Assembly: GCF_000320505.1 (NCBI RefSeq)
Contig: NZ_BAGX02000020.1
Location: forward strand, 290,573-354,572
DNA: 64,000 bases
Direction of reading: 5' to 3'
Source: Methanobrevibacter boviskoreani JH1
GTDB taxonomy: Archaea; Methanobacteriota; Methanobacteria; Methanobacteriales; Methanobacteriaceae
Shown: in pieces, positions 10,281 through 20,330 of the stretch
Layout of the letters: every line of letters starts with the position of its first letter
Position numbering within the stretch: the first letter of the stretch is position 1
Made by a program: the position numbers and the translations under genes
Notes under the pieces: generated by a model
Seen by the model: only the letters and a program-made list of their open reading frames with translations
Told to the model about the DNA's origin: nothing
Database searches by the model: none

Positions 10281-10586
10281 TATTAAATGTTTTTTAAAAA
10301 ATCATATAAATAATATACTATTTTTTTTAAATAATAATAAAAAGGAAAAAAATTACATATGAATTATTTTAAAAAACCCATTCAACTGTAATCTTCATAT
10401 TATGTAAAAGTTCAATGAAGTTTTTTTTTAAATATTATTATAAAAATAAATATTCTTTTTATAAAAAATATAAAATCAATATATTAATGAATAAAACAAA
10501 TATCTTAATTAAACAAATATAATATAAAAATATTATATTATATGATAATTATTATTTTTTAAAAAAAAAGTTTACAGATGATATAA
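10281..10586. other. Divergent promoter region, no further feature
   Basis: This AT-rich gap separates cbiB (minus) from the DUF2299-like gene (plus). It must carry two promoters, but A/T runs make TATA boxes indistinguishable. I see no open frame or structured RNA. Confidence 0.5.
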
Positions 10587-11060
10587 ATGATCGATGAAAG
10601 TAAAATAATCAAGTGGCTAACTGATGAAGGTCTTTTAAATAAGAAAATCCAGGATCAAAATGCTAATTTTCATTACATAATCAACTATCCCCAGGACCAT
10701 ATGATGGATTTGATTCAACCTGTTGGAAAGGAGGATATGATCCTCATAGGATGTGCAACCGAAATTGCCGAAGAACAGAAGAAGATGATCAGTCAATCCT
10801 CAAAACAGATAAAAGAGAATTTCATATGGGCTATGAGGTTTACATTGAATCAATTTCTAGTTGATTTCGAACTTGAACATCCAGATAACGAGTTGAATAG
10901 ATTCCTTATTACAGATGAAATATTTGAGGATGGTCTTACAAAAAACAAGTTAATTCACACCATTAAAAGAATTTACAAATCTAAACTTCAATGTTTATGG
11001 TTGATTGACAAGACATTCTCATCAACAAGTATTGATCTAAATGATTTTGACAATCAATAG
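10587..11060 (+). CDS. DUF2299-like conserved protein
   Basis: Cytosolic 157-aa protein resembling the archaeal DUF2299 family, proteins of unknown function with a fold like secretion-chaperone or small-protein-binding domains. Features: N-terminal IIKWLTDEGLLNKKIQDQNA, FHYIINYPQ, a central ILIGCATEIAEEQKKM strand-helix and a long C-terminal helix LTKNKLIHTIKRIYKSKLQC. There is no signal peptide or catalytic motif. It is the last gene before the replication origin. The family assignment is from memory of the pattern; the function is unknown. Confidence 0.7.
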   Translation: MIDESKIIKWLTDEGLLNKKIQDQNANFHYIINYPQDHMMDLIQPVGKEDMILIGCATEIAEEQKKMISQSSKQIKENFIWAMRFTLNQFLVDFELEHPDNELNRFLITDEIFEDGLTKNKLIHTIKRIYKSKLQCLWLIDKTFSSTSIDLNDFDNQ

Positions 11061-11239
11061 AATTTTTATTCTTTATTAATTTATTTAAATTATTTTTAAC
11101 TATTTTTATTTTTTTTTTAAATAAAATAAATTTTTTTATATTTATTTTATATTCATTTTATTTTTTTTAAAATAAAATATAACTTTTTTTTATATAATGA
11201 TAATATAAAATATATATTAATAAATATAATTTTAAAATA

Positions 11240-11266
11240 TTAATAATAATAATAATAATAATAATA
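11240..11266. repeat. TAA trinucleotide tract
   Basis: About eight tandem TAA units at the left flank of the origin. This simple AT repeat could help duplex melting or could be neutral low-complexity sequence; I cannot tell which. Confidence 0.6.
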
Positions 11267-11309
11267 TTTTTTTATATTCCAATATACCTTATTATATATC
11301 ATGATTTAT

Positions 11310-11785
11310 TATTTTTATAGTTGAAATTATACCTAGAAATTTCATTGGACTTAACTCTATTTTTTTATATAATTTTACCAATTATTATGAATTTAATTTT
11401 TTAATTTTTGGTGTGTGAGAGAGGCATTTCAAGTGAAAGTAAAATTGGTATATATTAGAACTTAAGAGGTATATTTCATCTGTAAAATTTCATAAATTTT
11501 ACCCCTCTATTTTTTTGACAAAATTCAAAAATTTTTATTTTTAAAAATTTTTTAAAAAAATTTACACTTGAAATAGATGTTTTCATTTTGGTTTTTTACT
11601 GAATATTGTTTCACTTGAAATACACCTCACACACACATTTATAAAAAAAGTTAATTCATAGAAAAATTTATAAAATATAATCATCAATATTACACTTGCA
11701 GTTGTACTTTGAAAAATTTTAATATAGGTACATATTTTTACAGTTGAAATAGACCTTTAAAATTTTTAGGTGATATTTCACATAA
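11310..11785. other. oriC: Replication origin (oriC) with ORB elements
   Basis: Gene-free DNA directly upstream of cdc6/orc1 with repeated copies of the Methanothermobacter-type origin recognition box TTTACACTTGAAAT. Copies pointing right: 11314-11327 (TTTATAGTTGAAAT), 11561-11574 (perfect), 11609-11621 (TTTCACTTGAAAT), 11690-11701 (weak), 11737-11750 (TTTACAGTTGAAAT). Copies pointing left: 11426-11438 and 11473-11486; a weaker left-pointing one is near 11769-11785. Left- and right-pointing boxes flank an extremely AT-rich block (11487-11560), the probable unwinding element. Several boxes continue into TA-C/G-ACC, and the two strongest TTTCACTTGAAAT copies share a further CTCACACAC tail as inverted repeats (11410-11438 versus 11609-11636). 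The arrangement is the one known for archaeal origins bound by Orc1/Cdc6. Confidence 0.93.
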
Positions 11786-11918
11786 GGGAAATTTTAGTTA
11801 TTTTATTTTTATTTTAATTTTATTTTAAAATATTATTCTATAACTTTTTTTTAACAATCTAATAAGGGTTTATTTAATTTACCTTTATTATATTGTTTAT
11901 TTTTTTGTAGGTGGCACA

Positions 11919-13076
11919 ATGACAGATAATATTTTTGCAAATTTAAAAGACCGAAGCAATTCAGTTTTTAAAAATAAAAAACCTTTAGATCATAGGTTTT
12001 TACCTGAGAATTTACCTCATAGGAATGAACAAATTACATTAATAGCTAAATATTGGGTTGAAGCATTGGACAATGTGACTCCATCTGATTTAACTATATA
12101 TGGTAAAACAGGTACCGGGAAAACTGCAGCAGCTAAATTTGCACAACAACAACTTTTAGAAGCTGCTAAAGAAAAAAAGCAATACATTAGAGTTGAATAT
12201 ATTAAATGTACTGATTACACTACTGAATATCAGGTTTTAGCTCAACTATGTCAAAGATTAGGTAGAGATGTTCCATACAGAGGATGGACTAAAGGGGAAA
12301 TTATCAATACATTTAGGGATATTTTCAAACAGGAATTTAATGGTAATGAATTGATCCTTATAGTAATCTTGGATGAAATTGACATATTACTTGAGAAGGA
12401 CGGTGACGGATTATTATATACCCTAACCAGAACAGACAATGTTTCTATCTTATCCATCAGTAACTTTTTAGACTTTAAAAAATTTATTAAGCCAAGGGTA
12501 ATGAGTAGTTTAAGGGATAAGGAAATTGTTTTTCCACCATATAGGGCAGATCAATTAGCTGATATTTTAAAGGAACGTTCTAGAATGTCATTTAAAGAGG
12601 GTGTTCTTGATGAGGATGTTATTCCATTATGTTCTGCAATGGCTGCTAAAGAGGAGGGTGATGCAAGATATGCTCTTGATTTACTCAGAACCGCTGGTGA
12701 ATTAGCTGACAATGATAAATCAGATAAAATAATAGGAGACTATGTTATTGCTGCTAAGAATGAAATTGAACATAATAAAGTTACGGATATTATCTTAACC
12801 TTACCAACTCAACAACAAAGGGTTCTTGAAGCTATTTTAATATTAACTAAGGAAAAAGAGGAAATTACTTCAGGTAAATTATATGAAACATATAAGGAAG
12901 TTTCAAAAGGTGATTCCGTAACTTATAGAAGGATCTTTGATTTCATTAATGAATTGGAAATGTTAGGTATAATTTCAACAAACACCAAATCCTTTGGTAG
13001 AGGTAAAGGTAGAACCAACATTATTAAACTACAATGTGATGAGAAATTGGTTGAAAATACCTTATACTCCATGTAA
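11919..13076 (+). CDS. cdc6: Origin-recognition/initiator protein Orc1/Cdc6
   Basis: AAA+ initiator that binds ORB elements and loads the MCM helicase. The 385-aa protein has Walker [15 protein letters not shown] (about 65), Walker [15 protein letters not shown] (about 147), sensor-1 ILSISNF and the ORC-type sensor-2 region [18 protein letters not shown], then a C-terminal winged helix (about 300-385; [20 protein letters not shown]). The start is preceded by GTAGGTGGCAC, a good ribosome site. Its position immediately beside the ORB cluster identifies it as the cognate initiator of this origin. Confidence 0.97.
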   Translation: MTDNIFANLKDRSNSVFKNKKPLDHRFLPENLPHRNEQITLIAKYWVEALDNVTPSDLTIYGKTGTGKTAAAKFAQQQLLEAAKEKKQYIRVEYIKCTDYTTEYQVLAQLCQRLGRDVPYRGWTKGEIINTFRDIFKQEFNGNELILIVILDEIDILLEKDGDGLLYTLTRTDNVSILSISNFLDFKKFIKPRVMSSLRDKEIVFPPYRADQLADILKERSRMSFKEGVLDEDVIPLCSAMAAKEEGDARYALDLLRTAGELADNDKSDKIIGDYVIAAKNEIEHNKVTDIILTLPTQQQRVLEAILILTKEKEEITSGKLYETYKEVSKGDSVTYRRIFDFINELEMLGIISTNTKSFGRGKGRTNIIKLQCDEKLVENTLYSM

Positions 13077-13326
13077 TCCTTTATTTTATTATTTAATAAT
13101 TTAATTTTTTTTATTATTATTTTAAATGGAATTTAAGTTTTTAATTAAACAATGTCTAAAATTAGCTTTTTTTAGTTTATATGATTAATTATATTGTTAA
13201 AATCAGTTTTTGAAAAATATTAACTCTTTAATTAAAAATTAGAAATAGTATTTTAAGATTAATTAAAAATAAATAAATAATTCAATGATTATTTATTATA
13301 ATTAATTCTCTTTTAGATTGAATATT

Positions 13327-14268
13327 TTAATCTTCAAATTTTTTATTGTTTAATATTAGATTTTTAAGAATTGCCATTCTTACAGGAACGGCGTTAAATG
13401 CTTGTTTAAAGTATCTATTATGTTTGGTATCATCAACATCATAGTCTATTTCATTGATTCTTGGAAGCGGATGCATGACTATTAAATCCTTTCCTTCTAA
13501 CATTTTTTTATTAATTAAATATGCGTCCTTTATTTTCAAATATTCCTCGACATCTGGGAATCTTTCTTTCTGGATTCTTGTATCATATAACACATCAATA
13601 TCATCAATGACATCATTGAGATCAGTGTTTTCCCTATATTTAATATTATTTTTTTCAAGATCACGTAAGATTTCTTTAGGCATCCTAAGTTCATTTGGTG
13701 ATACAAATGTCATATTCACATTATATAATCCTAAAGCATATGCCAATGAATGTACGGTACGACCATATTTTAAATCTCCAACAAGTGCAACATTCAGATT
13801 TTCAATATGACCGAATTCCTCTCTCATGGTATATAAATCAAGTAATGTCTGAGTTGGATGTTGGCCTGCCCCGTCACCAGCATTGATTACTGGAATATTC
13901 ACAATTTCTGATATGAATTGGGATACCCCTTCAAGCTCATGTCTTATGACAAGTCCGTCACAGTATGATTCCAACATCTTAGCAGTATCTGCAATACTTT
14001 CACCTTTCTCCATTGATGATGATGAGACACTGTCGAATCCTACACAAGCTCCACCTAATCTTTTCATTGCAGTTTCAAATGATAGTTTAGTTCTGGTTGA
14101 TGGTTCAAAAAACATCATACCAAGAATCTTTCCATTTAAATCATTGGAAATAGCCTGTGATTTAGCAACCTTCTCAAGTTTCTTAGCTTCATCTAAGATG
14201 TAATTAATATCTTCCTTTGAAAAATCTTTAATAGATATAACATTTTTAAGATTAAAAATTTCAATCAC
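13327..14268 (-). CDS. pyrB: Aspartate carbamoyltransferase catalytic subunit
   Basis: Catalyses carbamoyl phosphate + aspartate to carbamoyl-aspartate, the committed step of pyrimidine synthesis. The carbamoyl-phosphate loop [20 protein letters not shown], the second-domain [18 protein letters not shown] and the C-terminal [15 protein letters not shown] are all present. At 313 aa it has the usual length. The regulatory subunit PyrI is not adjacent in this window. Confidence 0.97.
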   Translation of the reverse strand: MIEIFNLKNVISIKDFSKEDINYILDEAKKLEKVAKSQAISNDLNGKILGMMFFEPSTRTKLSFETAMKRLGGACVGFDSVSSSSMEKGESIADTAKMLESYCDGLVIRHELEGVSQFISEIVNIPVINAGDGAGQHPTQTLLDLYTMREEFGHIENLNVALVGDLKYGRTVHSLAYALGLYNVNMTFVSPNELRMPKEILRDLEKNNIKYRENTDLNDVIDDIDVLYDTRIQKERFPDVEEYLKIKDAYLINKKMLEGKDLIVMHPLPRINEIDYDVDDTKHNRYFKQAFNAVPVRMAILKNLILNNKKFED

Positions 14269-14578
14269 CTTAAATTATTATTATGATTTTTTTAAGATAT
14301 ATTTATTTATATTTAAAATTAGTATTGTAAAAATTAGAATTCTTCATGGAATCTTAATTCTGTTTTAGCTCTTTAAAGTTAGATCTTATTTTTATGTGTC
14401 AACAATTTAAAAATCAAATAGGGTTAACTATTTTAGAAACTGGTTTTGTTTTTTATTAATTGATAATAATTTAAAAAGAGTATTGTTTTTGAATTGAATT
14501 GTTAGAATATAGTTTAAAAATGAGTAAATTAAATTAATTTAAGTGATGTTATCACTTAATTAATTGAATATTTTATTA
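14269..14578. other. Intergenic region, nothing recognised
   Basis: AT-rich gap upstream of pyrB holding its promoter and the end of the flavodoxin gene transcript. There is a short inverted pair TTAAGTGATG...ATCACTTAA at about 14539-14557 near the flavodoxin stop that could form a terminator hairpin. No gene is seen. Confidence 0.4.
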
Positions 14579-15064
14579 TTATTTCTTACGACGAGCACTA
14601 AGCTCGTTGATTTTATCAATAAATGATTTTATACGGCTTTTATTTAGTTCGTTTATTTTACCTTTATTAGGTGTTTTTGTTCTAGGTCTTGAAAAGAAAC
14701 CTGTGTTGATATTCTCATCATAGAAGAATTCTGTTAGATATGCGGAACTTACTAACTCTTTTGAGTAAAGTTTGTATAGATATTTGGATTCCTTTTCCTT
14801 TTCATAGGTTGTAATAAATATTCCAATGTTTTTACCTTTTAATGTTCTCATGTTTCTTTGAACATACTGTTTAAGTTCCCTTGGAATACTTCTTTTACTG
14901 ACAGATCCACCTAATATTATAAAATCATATTTTAGTAAACATGCATCATGAGCTTTATTTACAGGAAATGCTCTTTTAAATTCTGAATCTACATTTTCAA
15001 GGATTTCATTTGCAATTTCTGCAGCTTTACTGTTTACATTATCGTAAAGGATTAAAATTCTCAT
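14579..15064 (-). CDS. Flavodoxin-domain protein
   Basis: 161-aa protein with a flavodoxin-like fold: N-terminal strand and phosphate loop MRILILYDNVNSKAAEIANE, the middle strand YDFIILGGSVSKRSIPRELK and KNIGIFITTYEKEKESKYLY. It should bind FMN and resembles the flavodoxin-domain (protoporphyrinogen oxidase-like) proteins of anaerobes, but the partner is unknown. The C-terminal 40 residues are basic and low-complexity (KTPNKGKINELNKSRIKSF). I start it at the ATG at 15064 because AAGGTGTG lies about 9 nt upstream; the in-frame GTG at 15073 overlaps that site. Confidence 0.78.
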   Translation of the reverse strand: MRILILYDNVNSKAAEIANEILENVDSEFKRAFPVNKAHDACLLKYDFIILGGSVSKRSIPRELKQYVQRNMRTLKGKNIGIFITTYEKEKESKYLYKLYSKELVSSAYLTEFFYDENINTGFFSRPRTKTPNKGKINELNKSRIKSFIDKINELSARRKK

Positions 15065-15337
15065 TACACTCACACCTTATTCATTAATTAAAAATTTAAT
15101 TTAAATAGCCTTCCCATAATAAAAATAATTTGTACATCATTATAAAATATGTTTTATAAATTATATAAACTTGAAGCTTTTTTAAAAAAAATTGTTGCTT
15201 TCTAAAGTAAAATATTATTGACATTTGATAATAATTTCATTTATAAAAGAAGCTAATTTCCGGGATATTTGGATGATTTAATGATTTTCTTTAATTAATT
15301 TAAGCTTAATTCATGTTTTATTAAAAAAATATAGATA

Positions 15338-16120
15338 TTAATTTTTGATTAATGTGTTTTTCAATGTTCCAATGTTTTCAATTGTAATTTCAACGGTATC
15401 ATTTGGTTTGATTTCACCTACACCTTTTGGTGTACCTGTTGATATCACATCTCCTGAGTTTAATGTCATGATATTGGATATAAAACTTAATAATTGGTAG
15501 ACATTGAAAATCATGTTTTTAGTATTGGAATCTTGCTTAATCCTGCCATTGACTTTAGTCTCTATCTTTTGGTTAAGGGGATTTAAGTCGGTTTCGATAC
15601 ATGGTCCTATAGGGGCAAATGTATCAAAACTTTTGGCCCTTGTCCATTGTCCGTCCTTTGCTTGAAGATCCCGTGCTGTAACATCGTTGACTATGGTGTA
15701 TCCAAATATGTAATTTTTTACCTCTTCAATGTCAACATCCTTACATTCTCTACCTATTACAACAGCCAACTCCCCTTCATAATCAACCTGGTTTGACATT
15801 GATGGGTATATGATCGGATCTTCATGGGCTATTACGGATGTTTCTGGTTTTAGGAAGATTTTAGGTTCCTCTGGTAATTCCATCTCTAATTCTTCACCGT
15901 GTTCTTTATAGTTAAGCCCAATACATACCAGTTTAGATGGTTCTGTAGGTTCTATTATTTTAATTTCATTGAAACTATAAGATTTATCATTAATAATGTC
16001 CCGATTAAAATCGATATCTAGTAATTCCTTATTATCATCATAGTCTATTTCATAAATCTGACTGTTTTTGATTATCCCTGATTTGACATCATCATTGTAT
16101 ATAAATCTTATAAATTTCAT
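15338..16120 (-). CDS. Fumarylacetoacetate hydrolase (FAH) family protein
   Basis: 260-aa metal-dependent FAH-superfamily hydrolase/isomerase or decarboxylase. Motifs: VCIGLNYKEHGEELEMELPE, KPETSVI, metal ligands in VDYEGELAVVIGREC, NDVTARDLQAKDGQWTRAKS and the C-terminal GDVISTGTPKGVG. Members act on 2-hydroxyhepta-2,4-diene-1,7-dioate, oxaloacetate or acylpyruvates; the substrate here is unknown. ATG at 16120 fits the AAGGTAATTTG ribosome site better than the TTG before it. It follows hisG by about 20 bp on the same strand, so the two are probably cotranscribed. Confidence 0.87.
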   Translation of the reverse strand: MKFIRFIYNDDVKSGIIKNSQIYEIDYDDNKELLDIDFNRDIINDKSYSFNEIKIIEPTEPSKLVCIGLNYKEHGEELEMELPEEPKIFLKPETSVIAHEDPIIYPSMSNQVDYEGELAVVIGRECKDVDIEEVKNYIFGYTIVNDVTARDLQAKDGQWTRAKSFDTFAPIGPCIETDLNPLNQKIETKVNGRIKQDSNTKNMIFNVYQLLSFISNIMTLNSGDVISTGTPKGVGEIKPNDTVEITIENIGTLKNTLIKN

Positions 16121-16142
16121 CAAATTACCTTCACTTTAATAA

Positions 16143-17009
16143 TCAGTTAATAACCCTTTCAATCGGAACAACAAGAATGTCTCTTGCCCCTACTTTTTTA
16201 AGTTCATTAACCAATTTAAATACTTTGTCCTCATCCACTACAGCTTGAACCGCAAACATATCCTTTTTAGATAGAATCTCGGATATTGTTGGTCCACTCA
16301 TACCTGGAAGAACATCCTTTACCTGGTTTAAGTTTTCTTTATGAACATTCATTAGTATCAACTTTTTGTTTGATGCATTTATTACACCTTGGATACTGGT
16401 TGTAACAGCCTCAACAAGTTCATATTTTTCAGATAAACTGTCTTTATTTGCAATCAATTTAATGGTACTTTCTAAAATGGTGTCAATAATTTTAAGATGG
16501 TTTGTTTTTAATGTTGTTCCTGTACTGGTCAAATCGGTAATTCCATCTGCGATTCCTATAAGTGGAGCTATTTCGGTAGAGCCTGCAAGTTCCACAATTT
16601 CAACACCTTCAACACCATTTTCTTTAAGGTATTTTCTGGTTAAGTTTGGAAACTCTGTTGCGATTCTCATGTTTTCATTAAAATCTTTTATGCTTTTAAT
16701 GTTGGAGCTTTCAGGAACTGCAAGTACTAACTTTGTTTGACCAAAATCAAGATCCAATATTTCCTCAACATCCGCGTCTTTTTCATGGATTAAGTCAACG
16801 CCGGTAATTCCCATATCAACGATTCCCTCTTCGATAAATGTTGGAATATCACTGGCACGTGTAAACATAACATCTATATTAGGATTATGTGTATTTGCCA
16901 TTAGTTTTCTGTTGGTGGTGTCTTTTAATTTTAAACCAGCTTGCTCTAAAATTTCAATTGAAGGGTCACTTATCCTTCCTTTTGAAGGTATAGCTATTTG
17001 TAATTTCAT
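16143..17009 (-). CDS. hisG: ATP phosphoribosyltransferase, long form
   Basis: First enzyme of histidine synthesis (ATP + PRPP to phosphoribosyl-ATP). The catalytic part starts LQIAIPSKGRISDPSIEILE and contains DMGITGVDLIHEKDADVEEI and the PRPP loop IADGITDLTSTGTTLKTNHL. Residues about 210-288 form the ACT-like HisG_C domain (LNQVKDVLPGMSGPTISEIL) used for feedback inhibition by histidine, so no HisZ is needed. GAAAGGA precedes the start. Another histidine gene, hisB, sits far away at 58 kb; the his genes are therefore scattered. Confidence 0.97.
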   Translation of the reverse strand: MKLQIAIPSKGRISDPSIEILEQAGLKLKDTTNRKLMANTHNPNIDVMFTRASDIPTFIEEGIVDMGITGVDLIHEKDADVEEILDLDFGQTKLVLAVPESSNIKSIKDFNENMRIATEFPNLTRKYLKENGVEGVEIVELAGSTEIAPLIGIADGITDLTSTGTTLKTNHLKIIDTILESTIKLIANKDSLSEKYELVEAVTTSIQGVINASNKKLILMNVHKENLNQVKDVLPGMSGPTISEILSKKDMFAVQAVVDEDKVFKLVNELKKVGARDILVVPIERVIN

Positions 17010-17313
17010 ATTTATTTCCTTTCATTATTTGTTTTTAAGAATTGGTCATGTAAATATAATTAAAATATTTTTAAATAATTTCTATGATTTTTTCTTTAAT
17101 ACATTCCTCTATTAATTATAAATATATTTTATTAATATTTAATTTTATAGATATTCGATTTTAAAAAATAGTCTTACTATAATAATATTCTGGGATATTG
17201 ATTATAGTTTTTACACTTGAAATGGTTCTTAGATTTAAGATAACAGTTTCATTTTATAGATATCTATCTTAAACTTTAATGATTAAAAAAAGTATTAGTA
17301 TAGTTTATAAAAA
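17010..17313. other. Intergenic region with an isolated ORB-like box
   Basis: The gap between the hisG start and the hcgG stop (both minus strand) contains a perfect TTTACACTTGAAAT at 17210-17223, listed separately. Otherwise it is AT-rich DNA with the hisG promoter. No gene is seen. Confidence 0.5.
17210..17223 (+). promoter_or_regulatory. Isolated ORB-like element
   Basis: Perfect 14/14 match to the origin box TTTACACTTGAAAT, about 5.5 kb from oriC and outside any gene. It is a candidate extra Cdc6 binding site. It is not followed by the TA-C/G-ACC extension seen at the origin. Confidence 0.55.
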
Positions 17314-18816
17314 CTATACTAAATTGATTGCATCTGGAACTTTATTTAGGATTTTATTTGAGATGTTTGGTATTGTTGATGTAATGATTGTATCATCTGA
17401 CTTTTCAGAACTGTTCACGTCTCCGTCTCCCTTGATGATAGTTGCATCTAGTTCCTCTTGAAGGTTGTCTACGGTAACATTCTGAATCCAAGGGTCGACA
17501 TCAGATATAATAATCTCATCCACTTGTTTATCAAGCTCTTTTGCAATTACCCAGGATATGAATCTTCCACCAAGCAATGCAACACTGCTACCATTTACTG
17601 ATTCCACAATACTATTTAGATCATGTTTTAGATTGATGTTGTCATATATTCTGGAACTTGTCAATGTAGCCCAGTGTGCATCTCCAACGGTGTATGATCC
17701 GATCTTTTTAGGGTATATGTTCTCGGGCCCAGCTATCTTAACGGAGGTTGCAAGGGCTATTAACTCTTCCCTTTGAATTGGTACCCTTGTATACTTGTTG
17801 TTAACCTCTTCATTCATTATTTCAATTACTCTAGGAAGACCGAAATTACCCCTTTTAGCAGTTCCCGGTTCATATCCACACATATATCCATGATGGTTCT
17901 TTGGAAAACCTGTTATAATCATGTTTAGTCCGGATCTTAATCCTGCACGGCATTCATGTTCATATGCTCCATTGGTTGCAACAACCTTTCCAGGACATAA
18001 TATTCTTGATGCAGCTATTGCTTTGGCATATGCTTCCGTGGTATTTTCCGCACGGTTATAAGGTCCACCTTCTATTACAAACACGTCTGCTCCAATATCT
18101 ATAGCCTTTTCAAAACCTGTAATAAGCTCATCATATCCATCACCAACAAACATGATGGCTTCAAGTCCCTTATTATATTTTTTAGCTAGATTCGCAACGT
18201 CCACTGCCTCGGCATATGGAGCTGCATGTCCCTCACCACTTTGCACTGAACTTAAGTTAATGGCAACGGAAGATGATAGTTTCACCCATTCCTCCTTATC
18301 GGATTTTTCTTTTAACTCTTTATCTATTAATCTTTCATGGATTCTTCCTCTTGGGCATTCAGTAAATGCAGGACCTTTGTAATAACATTCTCCACCACAT
18401 CCAACAATATTCTTAGGAAGTCTCATAGGTCCATTTTCACCAAAATGATCAAGGTCTAGTGGAACATCAACGGTATCATGGACTTTTTTCATAACGTCTA
18501 TTCCACGCATATCATTATTTTCAGCTATGTCTGCAAATGCATATGCACATATATGAATGGGAGATCCAATCATATTGGCTAGCCTGCAGTTTCCAAGTAA
18601 ATCCTTTAATTCCAAATCTGATGCACAGGTTCCAACGATTATCTCATTCAAATCACATCCGATTGGGAACTTTTTAAATCTGGTACCAAGTTTCATGGTT
18701 TCTTCTAAGGATAACTCAGATATTGCATCTACAACTTCTGTCACATCTTTATCCATTTTTGATAATTCAATAGCAGCCTCATCACTATTGACAGCTTTTT
18801 TAATTAATTCATACAT
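17314..18816 (-). CDS. hcgG: FeGP-cofactor biosynthesis protein HcgG
   Basis: 500-aa protein of the archaeal fibrillarin-like HcgG family, required to make the iron-guanylylpyridinol (FeGP) cofactor of Hmd. Recognisable stretches: LGNCRLANMIGSPIHICAYA, the cysteine-bearing NIVGCGGECYYKGPAFTECP, SVQSGEGHAAPYAEAVDVAN, the Rossmann-type end GSSVALLGGRFISWVIAKEL and ISDVDPWIQNVT. The exact reaction is not settled; it is thought to act in late acyl/CO-iron assembly. It is divergent from hmd across a 356-bp shared promoter region while hcgA-F follow hmd, so the full hcg set is here. Confidence 0.92.
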   Translation of the reverse strand: MYELIKKAVNSDEAAIELSKMDKDVTEVVDAISELSLEETMKLGTRFKKFPIGCDLNEIIVGTCASDLELKDLLGNCRLANMIGSPIHICAYAFADIAENNDMRGIDVMKKVHDTVDVPLDLDHFGENGPMRLPKNIVGCGGECYYKGPAFTECPRGRIHERLIDKELKEKSDKEEWVKLSSSVAINLSSVQSGEGHAAPYAEAVDVANLAKKYNKGLEAIMFVGDGYDELITGFEKAIDIGADVFVIEGGPYNRAENTTEAYAKAIAASRILCPGKVVATNGAYEHECRAGLRSGLNMIITGFPKNHHGYMCGYEPGTAKRGNFGLPRVIEIMNEEVNNKYTRVPIQREELIALATSVKIAGPENIYPKKIGSYTVGDAHWATLTSSRIYDNINLKHDLNSIVESVNGSSVALLGGRFISWVIAKELDKQVDEIIISDVDPWIQNVTVDNLQEELDATIIKGDGDVNSSEKSDDTIITSTIPNISNKILNKVPDAINLV

Positions 18817-19172
18817 TTACCTAAAAGCCTCCAGTTGAATATTTATTATACTTTGTTATTTATCATATTTAATTAATCTCATTTGTTATTAAGTAATAAT
18901 TATTTAGTTGATTAATAGAATAAATTAATAATTATGTATGCAGTTTCATAATTAAATATAAAAATTTATATATTCTTATTTTTATAATTCTATATATTAC
19001 TACCATCTGTTCTAAGATAAAATTATTTGAAAAATATAGGGTTTAAAAAATTTTTATCTACTCTTAAAATAATTAATAGATTTTATATATTAAGGCACAT
19101 TTTCAATAATTTTTTGTAGTAATAGTTTTAAATACGAAATTTAAAATTTAAATATTTTTTAGGAGACAAAAA
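18817..19172. promoter_or_regulatory. Divergent hcgG / hmd promoter region
   Basis: Shared control region. For hmd a TATA-like TTTATATATTAAG lies at 19081-19093, which would start the transcript about 55-60 nt before the ATG; the leader ends in a clear AGGAG at 19161-19165. For hcgG, AT-rich TATA candidates lie near 18955-18985 and a GGAGG/AGGT ribosome region precedes its ATG. Hmd is known to be induced under nickel limitation in related methanogens, so a regulator site is expected here, but I cannot point to one. Confidence 0.55.
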
Positions 19173-20192
19173 ATGAAAGTAGCTATTTTAGGTGCAGGAT
19201 GTTACAGAACACATTCTGCAAGTGGTATTACAAACTTTACAAGAGCTTGTGAAGTTGCAGAACAAACTGGTAAAAAAGAAATCGCATTAACTCATTCAAC
19301 TATTGAAATGGGTGCTGAATTATTACACCTTGCTGGTGTAGATGAAGTAGTAGTAGCTGATCCTGTATTTAAAGAAGGTTTAACTATTGTAGACGATTTT
19401 GATTATGATGAAGTTATCGCAGCTCACAAAGCAGGTAAACCTGAAGATGTAATGCCAGCAATAAGAGAAAAAGTAAACTCATTAGCTGAAACAGTCGCTA
19501 AACCACCTAAAGGTGCTATTCACTTTGTAGACCCTGAAGATTTAGGAATGAAAACTACTGCAGATGATTCTGAAGCTGTAGCAGATGCTGACTGGGTAAT
19601 GACCTGGTTACCAGAAGGTGGAATGCAACCTGATATAATCAAAAACTTTGCTGGAGATATTAAAGAAGGTGCTATTGTAACCCACGCTTGTACTATCCCT
19701 ACCACTCAATTCAAAAAAATCTTTGATGATTTAGGTGCTAAAGTAAATGTAGCTTCCTACCACCCAGGTGCTGTACCTGAAATGAAAGGTCAAGCATACA
19801 TTGCTAAAGGATATGCTAGTGATGAAGCAATTAACACTTTATTAGAATTAGGTACTAAAGCAAGAGGTGAAGCATTTACCTTACCTGCAAACTTATTAGG
19901 ACCTGTATGTGATATGTGTTCAGCTGTAACCGCTATTACCTACGCAGGTATCTTAGCATACAGAGACACTGTTACTCAAATCTTAGGTGCTCCTGCTGGA
20001 TTTGCACAAAACATGGCAGATCAAGCTTTAACCCAAGTTACTGCACTTATGAATGACGAAGGTATTGATAAAATGGATGAAGCTTTAGACCCTGCTGCAT
20101 TACTCGGTACTGCAGATTCAATGAATTTCGGTGCTTTAGCTGAAATCGTTCCTACTGTATTAGATTACTTAGGAAAAGATAAAAAAGAATAG
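19173..20192 (+). CDS. hmd: H2-forming methylene-H4MPT dehydrogenase ([Fe]-hydrogenase)
   Basis: Hmd transfers hydride from H2 to methenyl-H4MPT+, replacing the nickel hydrogenase/F420 route in hydrogenotrophic methanogenesis. The 339-aa chain shows the Rossmann start MKVAILGAGCYRTHSASG, including His14 (the catalytic base), the cysteine ligand of the FeGP iron in THACTIPTTQF (Cys173, Cys176 in the M. jannaschii enzyme), ASYHPGAVPEMKGQ and the C-terminal dimer domain (GPVCDMCSAVTAITYAGILA). Codon choice is more uniform than in neighbours, as expected of a highly expressed gene. It is followed by a strong hairpin before hcgA. Confidence 0.98.
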   Translation: MKVAILGAGCYRTHSASGITNFTRACEVAEQTGKKEIALTHSTIEMGAELLHLAGVDEVVVADPVFKEGLTIVDDFDYDEVIAAHKAGKPEDVMPAIREKVNSLAETVAKPPKGAIHFVDPEDLGMKTTADDSEAVADADWVMTWLPEGGMQPDIIKNFAGDIKEGAIVTHACTIPTTQFKKIFDDLGAKVNVASYHPGAVPEMKGQAYIAKGYASDEAINTLLELGTKARGEAFTLPANLLGPVCDMCSAVTAITYAGILAYRDTVTQILGAPAGFAQNMADQALTQVTALMNDEGIDKMDEALDPAALLGTADSMNFGALAEIVPTVLDYLGKDKKE

Positions 20193-20203
20193 TTATATTC
20201 TAT

Positions 20204-20248
20204 AAATAAGTTGAGTTGATTTTTAAAATCAACATATTTAACTTATTT
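20204..20248 (+). terminator. Two-part stem-loop between hmd and hcgA
   Basis: Outer stem AAATAAGTT (20204-20212) with AACTTATTT (20240-20248), inner stem GTTGATTTT (20215-20223) with AAAATCAAC (20225-20233), followed by a T run. It probably ends or attenuates the abundant hmd transcript, or protects its 3' end, so that hcgA-F are made at a lower level. Confidence 0.7.
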
Positions 20249-20330
20249 TTTAATCATTAAGTTAATTAGTTATTAAAAAATAAGTTTTTACTATTTTTTA
20301 TTTAGATTTATTTATTTTTCAGGTGTAAAA

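Noticed and set aside
11240-11266. TAA tract as a mobile-element or attachment site
   Set aside because: It is a simple trinucleotide repeat with no integrase or target duplication nearby; kept only as part of the origin flank.
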